64,000 nucleotides of DNA from Clostridium_AM sp963780135 (GCA_963780135.1 CAWAAR010000003.1:1240001-1304000), one strand, 5' to 3'; shown: positions 54,319-63,773, counted from the first letter of the stretch. Program-made: numbers and translations. The notes: generated from the letters alone by a model not told the origin.

Positions 54319-55221
54319 ATGGATAGTAATTTAATTGCAAACGTTTTGGAAGAAGTAAAAAAAAGAATAAACATAGACAACATGGATAAAGAGCAGATTA
54401 ATAAAATTATACAGAATATAGCAAGTCAAATGTTAAGTAATGATGCTAAAGAAGAAAAAATTCAAGAGAAAAAGATTGAAGAAAATAATTTAGAAGAAAA
54501 AAAGGAGGCAAATACAATGAGTGCACCATCACCAATAACAGAGTTTGTAGGTACAGCAAACTATGGAGATACAGTGGGATTAGTTATTGCTAATGTTGAC
54601 AGTTTACTACATGAACAAATGGGACTAGATAAAAAGTACCGCTCAATAGGTATAATAAGTGACAGAACAGGTGCAGGCCCTCAAATAATGGCTGCAGATG
54701 AAGCTGTAAAGGCTACAAATACTGAAGTAGTAAGTATTGAATTACCAAGAGATACAAAGGGCGGAGCTGGACATGGAGCTTTAATTATACTAGCTGCAGA
54801 AGATGTATCTGATGCTAGAAGAGCTGTAGAAGTTGCTCTTAAGGATACAGATAGAACTTTCGGTGATGTTTATGGATTTGATGCAGGACACGTAGAACTT
54901 CATTATACAGCAAGAGCAAGCTTGGCACTAGAAAAAGCTTTCGGTGCTCCAATAGGAAAAGCTTTTGGTATAATTGTTGGCGCTCCAGCAGGTATTGGAG
55001 TTGTAATGGCAGATACAGCATTAAAAACTGCAAATGTAGATTTAGTAAGTTATGCAAGTCCAAGTCATGGAACTTCACTTACTAACGAAGTTATTATAAC
55101 AATAACTGGAGATTCAGGTGCTGTTAGACAATCAGTAATTGCTGCTAGAGAAGTAGGAATTGCAATCGCAAAATCTATGGGTCAAAATCCTGTATCAACT
55201 ACAGGGCAACCATACATTTAA
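54319..55221 (+). CDS. pduB: Microcompartment trimeric shell protein PduB (with internal PduB' start)
   Basis: A 300-residue protein with two BMC domains in tandem (about 95-185 and 195-295; GLVIANVDSLLHEQMGL; GFDAGHVELHYTARASLALE). It forms trimers in the shell. The first 66 residues are a helical, charged extension (MDSNLIANVLEEVKKRI...), thought in Salmonella to tie the shell to enzyme cargo. A very strong second ribosome binding site AAAGGAGGC lies inside the gene before ATG 54517 (MSAPSPITEFVG), so a shorter PduB' of 234 residues is very probably also made, as in Salmonella. Confidence 0.96.
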   Translation: MDSNLIANVLEEVKKRINIDNMDKEQINKIIQNIASQMLSNDAKEEKIQEKKIEENNLEEKKEANTMSAPSPITEFVGTANYGDTVGLVIANVDSLLHEQMGLDKKYRSIGIISDRTGAGPQIMAADEAVKATNTEVVSIELPRDTKGGAGHGALIILAAEDVSDARRAVEVALKDTDRTFGDVYGFDAGHVELHYTARASLALEKAFGAPIGKAFGIIVGAPAGIGVVMADTALKTANVDLVSYASPSHGTSLTNEVIITITGDSGAVRQSVIAAREVGIAIAKSMGQNPVSTTGQPYI

Positions 55222-55282
55222 GATTTGATCAGTCAATAAATAGTAGTGCTTAGTTAATTAAAAAAAGGTGGTGCTGAAATTA

Positions 55283-56947
55283 ATGAAAAGGTCAAAAAGA
55301 TTTGAAATATTAGAAAAAAGACCAGTTCATAATGATGGATTTGTTAAAGAATGGCCAGAAGTGGGACTTATTGCAATAGAAAGTCCTAATGATCCAACTC
55401 CAAGTATAAAAGTAGAAAATGGGAAAATCGTTGAAATGGATCAAAAAAAGAGAGAAGATTTTGACTTTATTGATAGTTTCTTAGCTGATCATGCTATTAA
55501 TATTAAAAATACTGAAAAGGCTATGGCAGTAGATTCAATTGAAATAGCTAGAATGCTTACAGATATAAATGTTTCAAGAGAAAAGGTAGTTGATATAGCT
55601 ACTGCTTTAACACCTGCAAAGCTTGTTGAAGTAGTTGATAAACTAAATGTAGTTGAAATGATGATGGCTATTCAAAAGATGAGAGTTAGAAAACATCCTT
55701 CAAATCAAGCTCATGTTACAAATATACGTGATAATCCTATTCAAATTGCTGCAGATGCAGCAGAAGGTGCAATAAGAGGTTTTGATGAAGAGGAAACAAC
55801 AGTAGGTATAGTAAGATATGCTCCATTTAATGCTGTTGCACTCCTTGTAGGATCTCAAGTTGGAAGAGGTGGAGTGCTTACTCAATGTTCACTTGAAGAA
55901 GCAACTGAACTTAAACAAGGTATGCTAGGTTATACTGCATATGCAGAAACTATTTCTGTATATGGAACTGAGCCAGTATTTGTAGATGGTGATGATACTC
56001 CTTACTCAAAAGCTTTCTTGGCATCAGCTTATGCATCAAGAGGACTTAAGATGAGATTTACATCAGGTAGTGGTTCAGAAGTCCAAATGGGATATGCCGA
56101 AGGAAAATCAATGCTTTACTTAGAAGCAAGATGCATAATGATAACAAGAGGTGCTGGAGCTCAAGGCTTGCAGAATGGTTCTGTTAGTTGTATAGGTGTT
56201 CCTGCAGCAGTTCCAGGAGGTATAAGAGCAGTACTTGCTGAAAACCTTATAACTACAATGCTTGACCTAGAAGTTGCATCAAGTAATGACCAGACATTCA
56301 CTCATTCTGATATAAGAAGAACTGCAAGAACTATGATGCAATTCTTACCAGGAACTGATTTTATTTGTTCAGGATACAGCTCAACTCCAAATTATGACAA
56401 TATGTTTGCAGGATCTAACTGGGATGCTGAAGACTACGATGATTGGGTAGTTATGGAAAGAGATTTAAAAGTTGATGCAGGTCTTGTTCCTGTAAAAGAA
56501 GAAGATGTAATAGCTGTTAGAAATAAGGCAGCAAAAGCAATTCAAGCTTTATTTAAAGAACTTGGACTTCCAACTATAACTGATGAAGAAGTTGAAGCTG
56601 CAACTTATGCTCATGGCAGTAATGATATGCCAAAGAGAAATGTTGTAGAAGATTTGAAAGCAGCACAAGATATGCTAGCAAGAGGTGTTACAGGTCTTGA
56701 TTTTGTAAAAGCTCTCCATAAAGGAGGATTCCCTGATATAGCTGAAAGAGTTTTGAAGTTATTAAAACAGAGAATAGCAGGAGATTATCTTCATGCATCA
56801 GCTATATTTGATGAAAACTTTAATGTAATAAGTGGTGTTAATGATCGTAATGATTATATGGGACCTGGAACAGGATACAGGCTGGATGGAGAAAAATGGG
56901 AAAAAATAAAGAATATAGATTTTGCTTTAGATCCAGATAAAATGTAA
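55283..56947 (+). CDS. pduC: Coenzyme-B12-dependent propanediol dehydratase large subunit
   Basis: A 554-residue protein from ATG 55283, nine bases after AGGTGGTG; the frame opens at 55268. The length equals Salmonella PduC. It contains the TIM-barrel active site of diol dehydratases (MRVRKHPSNQAHVTNIRDNP; GAQGLQNGSVSCIGVPAAVP; SGYSSTPNYDNMFAGSN). With PduD and PduE and adenosylcobalamin it dehydrates 1,2-propanediol to propionaldehyde inside the microcompartment. A glycerol dehydratase cannot be excluded by eye, but the shell context favours propanediol. Confidence 0.97.
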   Translation: MKRSKRFEILEKRPVHNDGFVKEWPEVGLIAIESPNDPTPSIKVENGKIVEMDQKKREDFDFIDSFLADHAINIKNTEKAMAVDSIEIARMLTDINVSREKVVDIATALTPAKLVEVVDKLNVVEMMMAIQKMRVRKHPSNQAHVTNIRDNPIQIAADAAEGAIRGFDEEETTVGIVRYAPFNAVALLVGSQVGRGGVLTQCSLEEATELKQGMLGYTAYAETISVYGTEPVFVDGDDTPYSKAFLASAYASRGLKMRFTSGSGSEVQMGYAEGKSMLYLEARCIMITRGAGAQGLQNGSVSCIGVPAAVPGGIRAVLAENLITTMLDLEVASSNDQTFTHSDIRRTARTMMQFLPGTDFICSGYSSTPNYDNMFAGSNWDAEDYDDWVVMERDLKVDAGLVPVKEEDVIAVRNKAAKAIQALFKELGLPTITDEEVEAATYAHGSNDMPKRNVVEDLKAAQDMLARGVTGLDFVKALHKGGFPDIAERVLKLLKQRIAGDYLHASAIFDENFNVISGVNDRNDYMGPGTGYRLDGEKWEKIKNIDFALDPDKM

Positions 56948-56965
56948 AAGAAAGGAGTGAATGGT

Positions 56966-57619
56966 ATGGTTAATGCAATGTCCAATGAAGAATTGGTAGA
57001 ATTAATAACTAAAAAGATACTATCAGAGTTATCTGGAAACAGTAATAATGATAAAAAAGATGCTAGAGTAGGAAAAATGGAACTTACAGAAGTGGGCACA
57101 GCTGAAACAGGAAAAAGAAGTGACGAAGTTGTTATAGCATTAGCACCAGCTTTTGGTATATATCAAACAGAAACTATAGTAGGAATACCCCATGATGAGG
57201 TCCTTAGAGAAATTTTAGCAGGTATAGAAGAAGAAGGAATTACTCCAAGAGTAGTTAGAGTCTTGCGTACATCTGATGTATCTTTTATGGCTCATGATGC
57301 TGCGGTAATAAGTGGTTCTGGAATAGGAATAGGTATACAGTCAAAAGGTACTACGGTTATACACCAAAAGGATTTACAACTGCTAAATAACCTTGAATTA
57401 TTCCCACAGGCACCATTAATAGATAGAGAAACTTTTAGAGCTATAGGGAAAAATGCTGCTAAATATGCAAAAGGAGAATCACCAGATCCAGTTCCAGTTA
57501 GAAATGATCAAATGGCAAGACCAAAATATCAAGCAAAAGCAGCAGTACTTCATATAAAAGAAACACAACATGTTGTACCAAATGCAAAGCCTATAGAATT
57601 AAAAGTAATTTTTAAGTAG
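56966..57619 (+). CDS. pduD: Propanediol dehydratase medium subunit
   Basis: A 217-residue protein from ATG 56966 behind AAAGGAGTGAATGGT. The first 20 residues (NAMSNEELVELITKKILSEL) form the amphipathic helix that targets dehydratase to the shell; a linker leads to the conserved core (EVVIALAPAFGIYQTETIVG; GIPHDEVLREILAGIEEEGI; SGSGIGIGIQSKGTTVIHQK). It helps bind cobalamin with PduC. The motif ILAGIEEEGI recurs in PduH, its structural relative. Confidence 0.96.
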   Translation: MVNAMSNEELVELITKKILSELSGNSNNDKKDARVGKMELTEVGTAETGKRSDEVVIALAPAFGIYQTETIVGIPHDEVLREILAGIEEEGITPRVVRVLRTSDVSFMAHDAAVISGSGIGIGIQSKGTTVIHQKDLQLLNNLELFPQAPLIDRETFRAIGKNAAKYAKGESPDPVPVRNDQMARPKYQAKAAVLHIKETQHVVPNAKPIELKVIFK

Positions 57620-57630
57620 GGGGTGAAGTT

Positions 57631-58137
57631 ATGGATAATAATGTTTTAATAGAAGAGGTAATTAAGCAAGTTTTAAAAGGCATGACTGAAGGTGAAAATA
57701 AGCCAGCAGAAAAATATGAAGAAAAAAAGTGCACAGAAACTTTAACTGAGGCTGACTATCCTTTAGCTAAAAAGAGAAATGACTTAATAAAGACAAGAAG
57801 CGGCAAGAGTTTTGATGATATAAACATGGAAAATGTTTTAAATGGAAGTGTAACTCTTGATGATATAAAGATTACTCCTGAAGTTCTTATATATCAAGCT
57901 CAAATAGCAGAATCAATAGGTAGAAATCAATTTGCATCAAATTTAAGAAGGGCAGCTGAACTTACATTTGTACCTGATGATAGAGTACTTGAAATATATA
58001 ATGCAATGAGACCTAATAGATCTACAAAACAGGAATTACTTGATATTGCAGCTGAACTTGAAAATAAATATAATGCAAAAATTTGTGCCTCTCTTGTTAG
58101 AGAAGCTTGTGAAGTATACGAAAAAGAGGAAAACTAA
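57631..58137 (+). CDS. pduE: Propanediol dehydratase small subunit
   Basis: A 168-residue protein, ATG 57631 behind AGGGGGTGAAGTT. An N-terminal helix (LIEEVIKQVLKGM) may be a second encapsulation peptide. The conserved core has TEADYPLAKKRNDLIKTRSG, TPEVLIYQAQIAESIGRNQF and NLRRAAELTFVPDDRVLEIY. Completes the dehydratase (alpha-beta-gamma)2. Confidence 0.96.
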   Translation: MDNNVLIEEVIKQVLKGMTEGENKPAEKYEEKKCTETLTEADYPLAKKRNDLIKTRSGKSFDDINMENVLNGSVTLDDIKITPEVLIYQAQIAESIGRNQFASNLRRAAELTFVPDDRVLEIYNAMRPNRSTKQELLDIAAELENKYNAKICASLVREACEVYEKEEN

Positions 58138-58158
58138 GAGTTTAGGTAGGTGGTCTAA

Positions 58159-59976
58159 GTGAAACTTGTAGCAGGAGTTGATATAGGGAATTCCACCACA
58201 GAAGTAGCCATAGGCGATGTAGATGGAGAACTTAAATTTTTAACAAGTAGTATAGTGAAAACTTCAGGTGTTAAAGGCACTTTAGACAATATTGCAGGTA
58301 TTTTAACAGCACTTAAAGATGGGTGCAGCAACTTAAATAAAAAAATAAGTGATTTGGATGTTATATGTATAAATGAGGCTACTCCAGTTATTGGAGATGT
58401 GGCTATGGAAACAATTACAGAAACTATAATAACTGAATCAACTATGATAGGTCATAATCCTGATACTCCAGGAGGAATTGGAGTAGGAACGGGAAGAACA
58501 ATATTTTTAGATGAATTAGAAAGAATTCACGAAAATGATAAAGTAATATGCGTTATTCCTAAAACTGTAGATTTTGAAACTGCAGCTAGAAAATTAAACG
58601 AAGGTTTTGAAAGAAACTTAGAAATAACTGGAGTTATAGTACAGGGTGACGATGGAGTTATAATATGCAATAGGCTACATAAGAAAATACCGATTATAGA
58701 TGAAGTTTCTTATATAGACAAAGTGCCCATGGGAATGCTTGCAGCTGTAGAGGTTGCAGAAATAGGAAAGACCATAAAAATTCTATCTAATCCTTATGGA
58801 CTTGCTACTTTATTTAATCTTTCACCAGATGAAACTAAACATATAATACCTATATCAAGAGCATTAATAGGAAATAGATCTGCAGTAGTTATAAGAACTC
58901 CTGAGGGAGATGTAAAAGAAAGAGTTATACCTGCTGGAAAGCTAATCTTATTTGGAACTTCTGAAAAGAAAATTCCTATTGAAGAAGGTTCAGAAGTCAT
59001 AATGAAAAACTTAAGTGAATTATGGCCTCTTAAGGATGTAAGTGGAGAATCAGGCACCAATGTAGGTGGAATGATAGAAAGAGTAAGACAAATAATGGGT
59101 GAACTTACATCACAAAAGGTGGAAGATATAAAAATACAAGATATTTTAGCTGTAGATACTTTTATACCTCAAAAGGTACAAGGTGGACTTGCTGGAGAAT
59201 TTGCCCTTGAGAATGCTGTGGCACTAGCTGCAATGGTTAAAACCAGTAAATTACCTATGGAAAACATAGCAAGAAAATTGCAAGAGAATACAGGTATCAA
59301 GGTACTCATAGGAGGAGTAGAAGCCAATATGGCAGTGCTTGGAGCATTGACTACACCAGGAACAGATAAACCTCTTGTAATACTTGATATGGGTGGAGGC
59401 TCTACAGATTCTGCATATATAAACAGAGAAGGCAAAGTTAAATCCATTCACCATGCAGGAGCAGGAGAAATGGTAACAATGTTTATAAACTCAGAACTTG
59501 GACTGGAGGATTATAACTTATCTGAAGATATAAAAAAATATCCTTTGGCTAAAGTAGAAAGTCTTTTTAATTTGAGATATGAGGATGGAACAGTATGCTT
59601 TTTTCAACAGCCTCTAGATCCTTCTTTATTTGCAAGAAATGTAGTTGTAAAAAAGGATGAAATGGTTCCTATACCAACTAAAAATTCCTTGGAAAAAATA
59701 AGGCTTGTTAGAAGAGAAGCAAAGAAAAAAGTTTTTGTAACTAATGCTATAAGAGCACTTAAAGATACAGCACCAAACGGAAATCTAAGAAGTATAGATT
59801 TTGTGGTATTAGTTGGTGGGTCTGCTCTGGACTTTGAAATTCCAGAAATGATATCAGATGAATTATCTCACTATGGTATAGTTTGTGGAAGTGGAAATAT
59901 AAGAGGAATAGAAGGACCAAGAAATGCTGTGGCTACAGGACTGGTGTTATCTTACTATAACAACTTGAGAGGGTAA
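58159..59976 (+). CDS. pduG: Diol dehydratase reactivase large subunit
   Basis: A 605-residue protein starting with GTG 58159 behind TAGGTAGGTGG. It is an Hsp70/actin-like ATPase: AGVDIGNSTTEVAIG at the start, VILDMGGGSTDSAYI for the second phosphate loop, VVLVGGSALDFEIPE near the end. It exchanges damaged cobalamin from inactivated dehydratase in an ATP-dependent way, with PduH. Near usual length (610). The stop lies 5 bases before pduH. Confidence 0.96.
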   Translation: MKLVAGVDIGNSTTEVAIGDVDGELKFLTSSIVKTSGVKGTLDNIAGILTALKDGCSNLNKKISDLDVICINEATPVIGDVAMETITETIITESTMIGHNPDTPGGIGVGTGRTIFLDELERIHENDKVICVIPKTVDFETAARKLNEGFERNLEITGVIVQGDDGVIICNRLHKKIPIIDEVSYIDKVPMGMLAAVEVAEIGKTIKILSNPYGLATLFNLSPDETKHIIPISRALIGNRSAVVIRTPEGDVKERVIPAGKLILFGTSEKKIPIEEGSEVIMKNLSELWPLKDVSGESGTNVGGMIERVRQIMGELTSQKVEDIKIQDILAVDTFIPQKVQGGLAGEFALENAVALAAMVKTSKLPMENIARKLQENTGIKVLIGGVEANMAVLGALTTPGTDKPLVILDMGGGSTDSAYINREGKVKSIHHAGAGEMVTMFINSELGLEDYNLSEDIKKYPLAKVESLFNLRYEDGTVCFFQQPLDPSLFARNVVVKKDEMVPIPTKNSLEKIRLVRREAKKKVFVTNAIRALKDTAPNGNLRSIDFVVLVGGSALDFEIPEMISDELSHYGIVCGSGNIRGIEGPRNAVATGLVLSYYNNLRG

Positions 59977-59981
59977 TTATT

Positions 59982-60440
59982 ATGGTAAATAATGTTTTAG
60001 ATAGGCCAAGTATATTAGTATATGTAGAAAAACAGCAAGAATCTCTTTTAAAAGAGATTCTTGCTGGCATAGAAGAAGAAGGAATACCTTATGATTTAAT
60101 AAAAAAGCCTATAGAAAAAAAGGGATTTATAGAAAAAGTTTATTTGTTAACACATAAGTCAAGAATGGGGATAGCTGTAGGTATCACAGAAAGTAGAGTG
60201 GTACTTCATTACAATAAGTTAAAAGAAGATAAACCATTATTAGATATTAAATTGAATTTTTATGAAAAAGAAAAGGCAAGAATAATAGGCTCTAATGCAG
60301 CTCGGTTATATAAAACAATGCCTTTTAAAAACATAGACAACTTTAAAAGTGAAGAGCAGCTTATAGAAGAAATAAGAGCAGCTGTAATGAATGTATTAAA
60401 AACCAAAAACATAAAGATACAAACAAATTTTATGAGTTAA
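59982..60440 (+). CDS. pduH: Diol dehydratase reactivase small subunit
   Basis: A 152-residue protein, longer than the usual 115-125 by a C-terminal tail. Conserved parts are PSILVYVEKQQESLLKEILA and IEEEGIPYDLIKKP, RMGIAVGITESRVVLHYNKL, and ARIIGSNAARLYKTMPFKNI. It swaps with PduE when the reactivase binds dehydratase. The codons for QQESLLKEILAG contain a perfect 34-bp DNA palindrome (60033-60066). Confidence 0.9.
   Translation: MVNNVLDRPSILVYVEKQQESLLKEILAGIEEEGIPYDLIKKPIEKKGFIEKVYLLTHKSRMGIAVGITESRVVLHYNKLKEDKPLLDIKLNFYEKEKARIIGSNAARLYKTMPFKNIDNFKSEEQLIEEIRAAVMNVLKTKNIKIQTNFMS
60033..60066. repeat. Perfect 34-bp palindrome inside pduH
   Basis: CAGCAAGAATCTCTTTT (60033-60049) is followed directly by its exact reverse complement (60050-60066). 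The mRNA would form a hairpin about 50 bases after the pduH start. Confidence 0.9.
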
Positions 60441-60449
60441 GGGGGAATT

Positions 60450-61031
60450 TTGATGAAAGAAGCCCTGGGACTTATTGAAACTGTTGGTATGGCTGCAGCT
60501 ATAGAAGCAGCAGATACCTGTGTTAAATCTGCCAATGTAGAACTTATAGGTTATGAATTAACAAGGGGACAGGGCATGGTAACAGTTAAAATAAAAGGTG
60601 ATGTAGGTGCAGTGAAAGCAGGCATAGAAGCTGCAAAAATTAGTGCAGCAAAAGTAAGTAGGGTTGTGAGCACCTTAGTAATACCAAGACCTGCACAAGG
60701 AATTGAAGGCATTATAGAGTCAAATTCAACTGTTGGGATAATAAAAGAAAAAGATAATGAAGAAGAAACTGTTAAATCTGAAGAAAAAGTAGTTGTGGAG
60801 CAAAAAGAAATAGTAGATGTTGAAAAAAAAACAGAAGAAAAAGAAAGCGAAGAAAAAGAAGAAATACCTGAAACAAAAATAGAAGCAGATTTAAAAGAGG
60901 AAGAGTTAAAAGAAGATAGTGACACATGTAATATTTGTCATGATACAGCATGTTTACGTAAAAAAGGTCAGCCTAAAAATATGTGCATACACTATAATGA
61001 AATGCAAGGTGATATAAATGGCAGAGTTTAA
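60450..61031 (+). CDS. pduK: BMC shell protein with Cys-rich C-terminal extension (PduK-like)
   Basis: A 193-residue protein, ATG 60453 or 60450 behind AGGGGGAATTTTG. Residues 1-90 are a BMC domain (ALGLIETVGMAAAIEAADTC; VIPRPAQGIEGII). A highly charged, Glu/Lys-rich linker (about 95-160) leads to CNICHDTACLRKKGQPKNMC, a four-Cys motif like that of PduK, thought to hold an Fe-S cluster or metal. Its 3' end overlaps pduL by 14 bases. Order and tail identify PduK rather than PduJ; no separate PduJ lies in the window. Confidence 0.87.
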   Translation: MMKEALGLIETVGMAAAIEAADTCVKSANVELIGYELTRGQGMVTVKIKGDVGAVKAGIEAAKISAAKVSRVVSTLVIPRPAQGIEGIIESNSTVGIIKEKDNEEETVKSEEKVVVEQKEIVDVEKKTEEKESEEKEEIPETKIEADLKEEELKEDSDTCNICHDTACLRKKGQPKNMCIHYNEMQGDINGRV

Positions 61032-61674
61032 AATAGAAGAACTTATAGGCGATATAGTAGAAAATATAATGAGAAAATATGAAATAAAAAATAGAAAGTT
61101 TTCAATTCCTGTAGGAGTATCTAATAAACATTTACATGTAACTCAAGAGGATTTAGAAACTTTATTTGGAAAGAACTATGAACTTACGGTTAAAAGCACT
61201 GTAAAACAACCAGGTCAGTTTGCTGCAAATGAAACTGTAACTATATCAGGACCAAAGGGAGCTTTTCAAAAGGTTAGAATACTAGGCCCTGTAAGACCCT
61301 ATAGCCAAATAGAAATATCTAGAACAGATGCCTATACTCTCGGAATAAAGCCACCAGTAAGAAATTCAGGTGATCTTAAGGACTCTGAGAGTTTATGTGT
61401 AATAGGACCTAAAGGAATGATTATATTGAAAAATAAAGTTATATGTGCAAATAGACATATACACATGCTTCCTCATGATGCAGAAGAGTATGGGGTGAAG
61501 GATGGAGATTTGGTAGATGTAGAAACTTCTGGATCTAAGGGGATCATATTTAAAAATGTACTTATAAGGGTGAGCTTAAAATCTGCATTAGAATTTCATA
61601 TAGATACAGATGAAGCTAATGCAGCTGAAATTAAAAGCAATGATGTCATAAGTATTAAGGCTAAGAATAGGTGA
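61018..61674 (+). CDS. pduL: Phosphate propanoyltransferase
   Basis: A 218-residue protein whose ATG lies within pduK. The N-terminal EFKIEELIGDIVENIMRKY is an encapsulation-peptide-like helix. The two zinc-binding PduL repeats show PVGVSNKHLHVTQEDLETLF and VICANRHIHMLPHDAEEYGV, with the characteristic His residues. It converts propionyl-CoA and phosphate to propionyl phosphate, recycling CoA inside the shell and feeding ATP formation by a kinase. Confidence 0.96.
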   Translation: MAEFKIEELIGDIVENIMRKYEIKNRKFSIPVGVSNKHLHVTQEDLETLFGKNYELTVKSTVKQPGQFAANETVTISGPKGAFQKVRILGPVRPYSQIEISRTDAYTLGIKPPVRNSGDLKDSESLCVIGPKGMIILKNKVICANRHIHMLPHDAEEYGVKDGDLVDVETSGSKGIIFKNVLIRVSLKSALEFHIDTDEANAAEIKSNDVISIKAKNR

Positions 61675-61679
61675 TTGAT

Positions 61680-62522
61680 ATGGAGAGTTTAGATATAGAG
61701 AGTTTAGATATAGCAAATAACTTTATAGAAAACATGGGAGAAACCTTTAAAACTCCTAAGGATATAGAAGAAAAAACAAAGCTCAAAGTAGGAGTAGATT
61801 TAGGTACATCTAATATAGTAATTACTGTGTTAGATGAAGAAAATAATCCTGTGGCAGGTGCAATGAAAAAAGCTTCTGTGGTTAAAGATGGAATAGTGGT
61901 GGAATATTTAAAGGCAGTTACTATAGTTAAAGAATTAAAAGAAAAGCTTGAAAAAAAACTTAATAGAAAACTTGAGTATGCAGCTACAGCTATTCCACCA
62001 GGAATAGGTGAAGGAAACACAAAAGTTATAACAAATGTGGTAGAATCTTGTGGTTTTGAAGTGACTAATGTAGTAGATGAACCTACAGCAGCTGCAAAAG
62101 TACTTCAAATTAAAAATGGAGCGGTTGTGGATATAGGAGGTGGAACTACAGGAATATCTATATTAAAAGATGGTAATGTAGTTTACTCAGCAGATGAACC
62201 AACTGGGGGGCATCATTTAAGTTTAGTTCTATCAGGAAGTTTAAATATGGAATATGAAGAAGCTGATGAATATAAAGTTGAGTCTCAAAACTATGATACA
62301 GTATTTCCACTGGTAAGGCCCGTTATAGAAAAAATGGCTAGTATAATTTTACATCATATTAAAGGATATGATATAAAGACAATTTATCTAGTTGGTGGAA
62401 CTTGCTGTCTTAATGGTATTGAAAAAGTGGTGGAGAAATATACAGGGGTAGAAACAATAAAACCTTATGATCCATTACTTGTAACACCTATGGGTATATC
62501 TATGAGTAGCTTGGCTGTTTAA
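61680..62522 (+). CDS. eutJ: EutJ-like Hsp70/actin-family protein in the pdu operon
   Basis: A 280-residue protein. ATG 61680 behind AGGTGATTG is likelier than GTG 61671. It has an actin/Hsp70 ATPase fold: LKVGVDLGTSNIVITVLD, VVDEPTAAAKVLQI, AVVDIGGGTTGISI and IYLVGGTCCLNGIEK. EutJ is a putative chaperone of ethanolamine microcompartments; homologues also occur in clostridial pdu loci. The N-terminus carries a short duplication (ESLDIESLDI). It takes the position of pduJ/pduM in the Salmonella order. Confidence 0.85.
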   Translation: MESLDIESLDIANNFIENMGETFKTPKDIEEKTKLKVGVDLGTSNIVITVLDEENNPVAGAMKKASVVKDGIVVEYLKAVTIVKELKEKLEKKLNRKLEYAATAIPPGIGEGNTKVITNVVESCGFEVTNVVDEPTAAAKVLQIKNGAVVDIGGGTTGISILKDGNVVYSADEPTGGHHLSLVLSGSLNMEYEEADEYKVESQNYDTVFPLVRPVIEKMASIILHHIKGYDIKTIYLVGGTCCLNGIEKVVEKYTGVETIKPYDPLLVTPMGISMSSLAV

Positions 62523-62618
62523 ATTAGAGATAATTCTAAAATATTTAAACTAAAGACTAATGTTAACTGAGTAAGTTCAAGTAAGGTTCACTTAATTAGT
62601 GAAAGAGGTGAGTAATAA

Positions 62619-63428
62619 ATGGAAATGGAGCAATTACTAAAGCCTATAGTTACTCAAATATTAAATATGATGAATAAAAGAGTACTTTTATTTATAAGTG
62701 GTGGAGCTGTAAATATAAAAGACATATTTAACACTCTTTCTTCTTATAAAATAGTGCATTATGATATTGTGTGTACAGATAGTTCAAACAAGGTTATATC
62801 AGGGGAATATATAAAAAACTTAAATGGAAACTTAATAGATTGTAAAAGTAACATGGTAAAAGCTATAAAAGAAGCAGATGTAATATTAGTGCCTGTTATG
62901 ACTAGAAATACTTTAAGCAAATGTGCACTAGGTATATCAGACAATCTAGTTACCCTTGGTATAGCAGAAAGTCTTATGATGAACAAAGAAATAATAACAG
63001 TAAAAGACAGTTTTGACCCATCCAACAGTGTAAATATATCTTTGGGATATTCTAAAAATCCTTTCTACAATAATTTTATTTCAGATTATGAAAAAAGACT
63101 TACATCCTTTGGAATAAAATTTATAAATTCACAAGAGCTTGATGAAATACTTCAACAAAAATTAAATTTAAATTTAAGATTGAATAAATGTGATAATGAA
63201 AATTATGAAGTTAAACCTAATGAGTTAAAAAAAGAAGAAAAAAAAGAATTGAATTTTAATGTTGAGGTTAAAAAAGATAGAAAAATTTTGTCAGGAGTTT
63301 TAACCCTTGAAGATATTATGGGAGCAGCTGATAAAGACAAGGAAATACATGTAAAGCAAGGAGCATTAATAACCTCTCTTGCTAAAGATTATATATACAA
63401 TAATAATATAGAAGTTAAATATTATTAA
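62619..63428 (+). CDS. Microcompartment-associated flavoprotein-like protein
   Basis: A 269-residue protein, ATG 62619 behind AGTGAAAGAGGTGAGTAATA. Residues 20-165 resemble a flavoprotein (PPC-decarboxylase-like) Rossmann domain: NKRVLLFISGGAVNIKDIF, then ADVILVPVMTRNTLSKCALG and SDNLVTLGIAESLMMNKEII. After a Lys/Glu-rich linker, residues about 220-269 (GVLTLEDIMGAADKDKEIHV) form a short C-terminal piece seen in other microcompartment proteins (PduM/EutQ-like). The role is unknown; it may bind FMN or a cobalamin intermediate. Confidence 0.65.
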   Translation: MEMEQLLKPIVTQILNMMNKRVLLFISGGAVNIKDIFNTLSSYKIVHYDIVCTDSSNKVISGEYIKNLNGNLIDCKSNMVKAIKEADVILVPVMTRNTLSKCALGISDNLVTLGIAESLMMNKEIITVKDSFDPSNSVNISLGYSKNPFYNNFISDYEKRLTSFGIKFINSQELDEILQQKLNLNLRLNKCDNENYEVKPNELKKEEKKELNFNVEVKKDRKILSGVLTLEDIMGAADKDKEIHVKQGALITSLAKDYIYNNNIEVKYY

Positions 63429-63497
63429 GGTATCTTAAAGAAAATAACAATTAAAGGTATTTTATTGAAGAAACCTAAAGTAAAGGAGTAGAGTAAC

Positions 63498-63773
63498 ATG
63501 TTTTTAGCAAAAGTTGTTGGGAATGTAGTTTCAACTCAAAAAGATGAAAAGTTCATAGGGACTAAGCTTCTTGTAGTTAGGAAGATAGATGAAAAAAATC
63601 AGGGAATAGGTGAACCTTTGGTTGCTATAGATACAGTTGGGGCTGGAAACGGTGAAATAGTTCTTGTAGTTACAGGAAGTGGTGCAAGATATGTAGACAC
63701 TTCAGAAAGAGTAATTCCATCAGATGCTTCTATTATTGGTATTGTGGATTCTGTTGAATTAATAGACAGTTAA
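63498..63773 (+). CDS. pduN: Microcompartment vertex protein (EutN/CcmL family)
   Basis: A 91-residue protein, ATG 63498 behind TAAAGGAGTAGAGTAAC. It begins MFLAKVVGNVVSTQKDEKFI and has IDTVGAGNGEIVLVVTGSGA and a final VDSVELI, the BMC-P fold. Pentamers cap the twelve corners of the shell. Confidence 0.97.
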   Translation: MFLAKVVGNVVSTQKDEKFIGTKLLVVRKIDEKNQGIGEPLVAIDTVGAGNGEIVLVVTGSGARYVDTSERVIPSDASIIGIVDSVELIDS

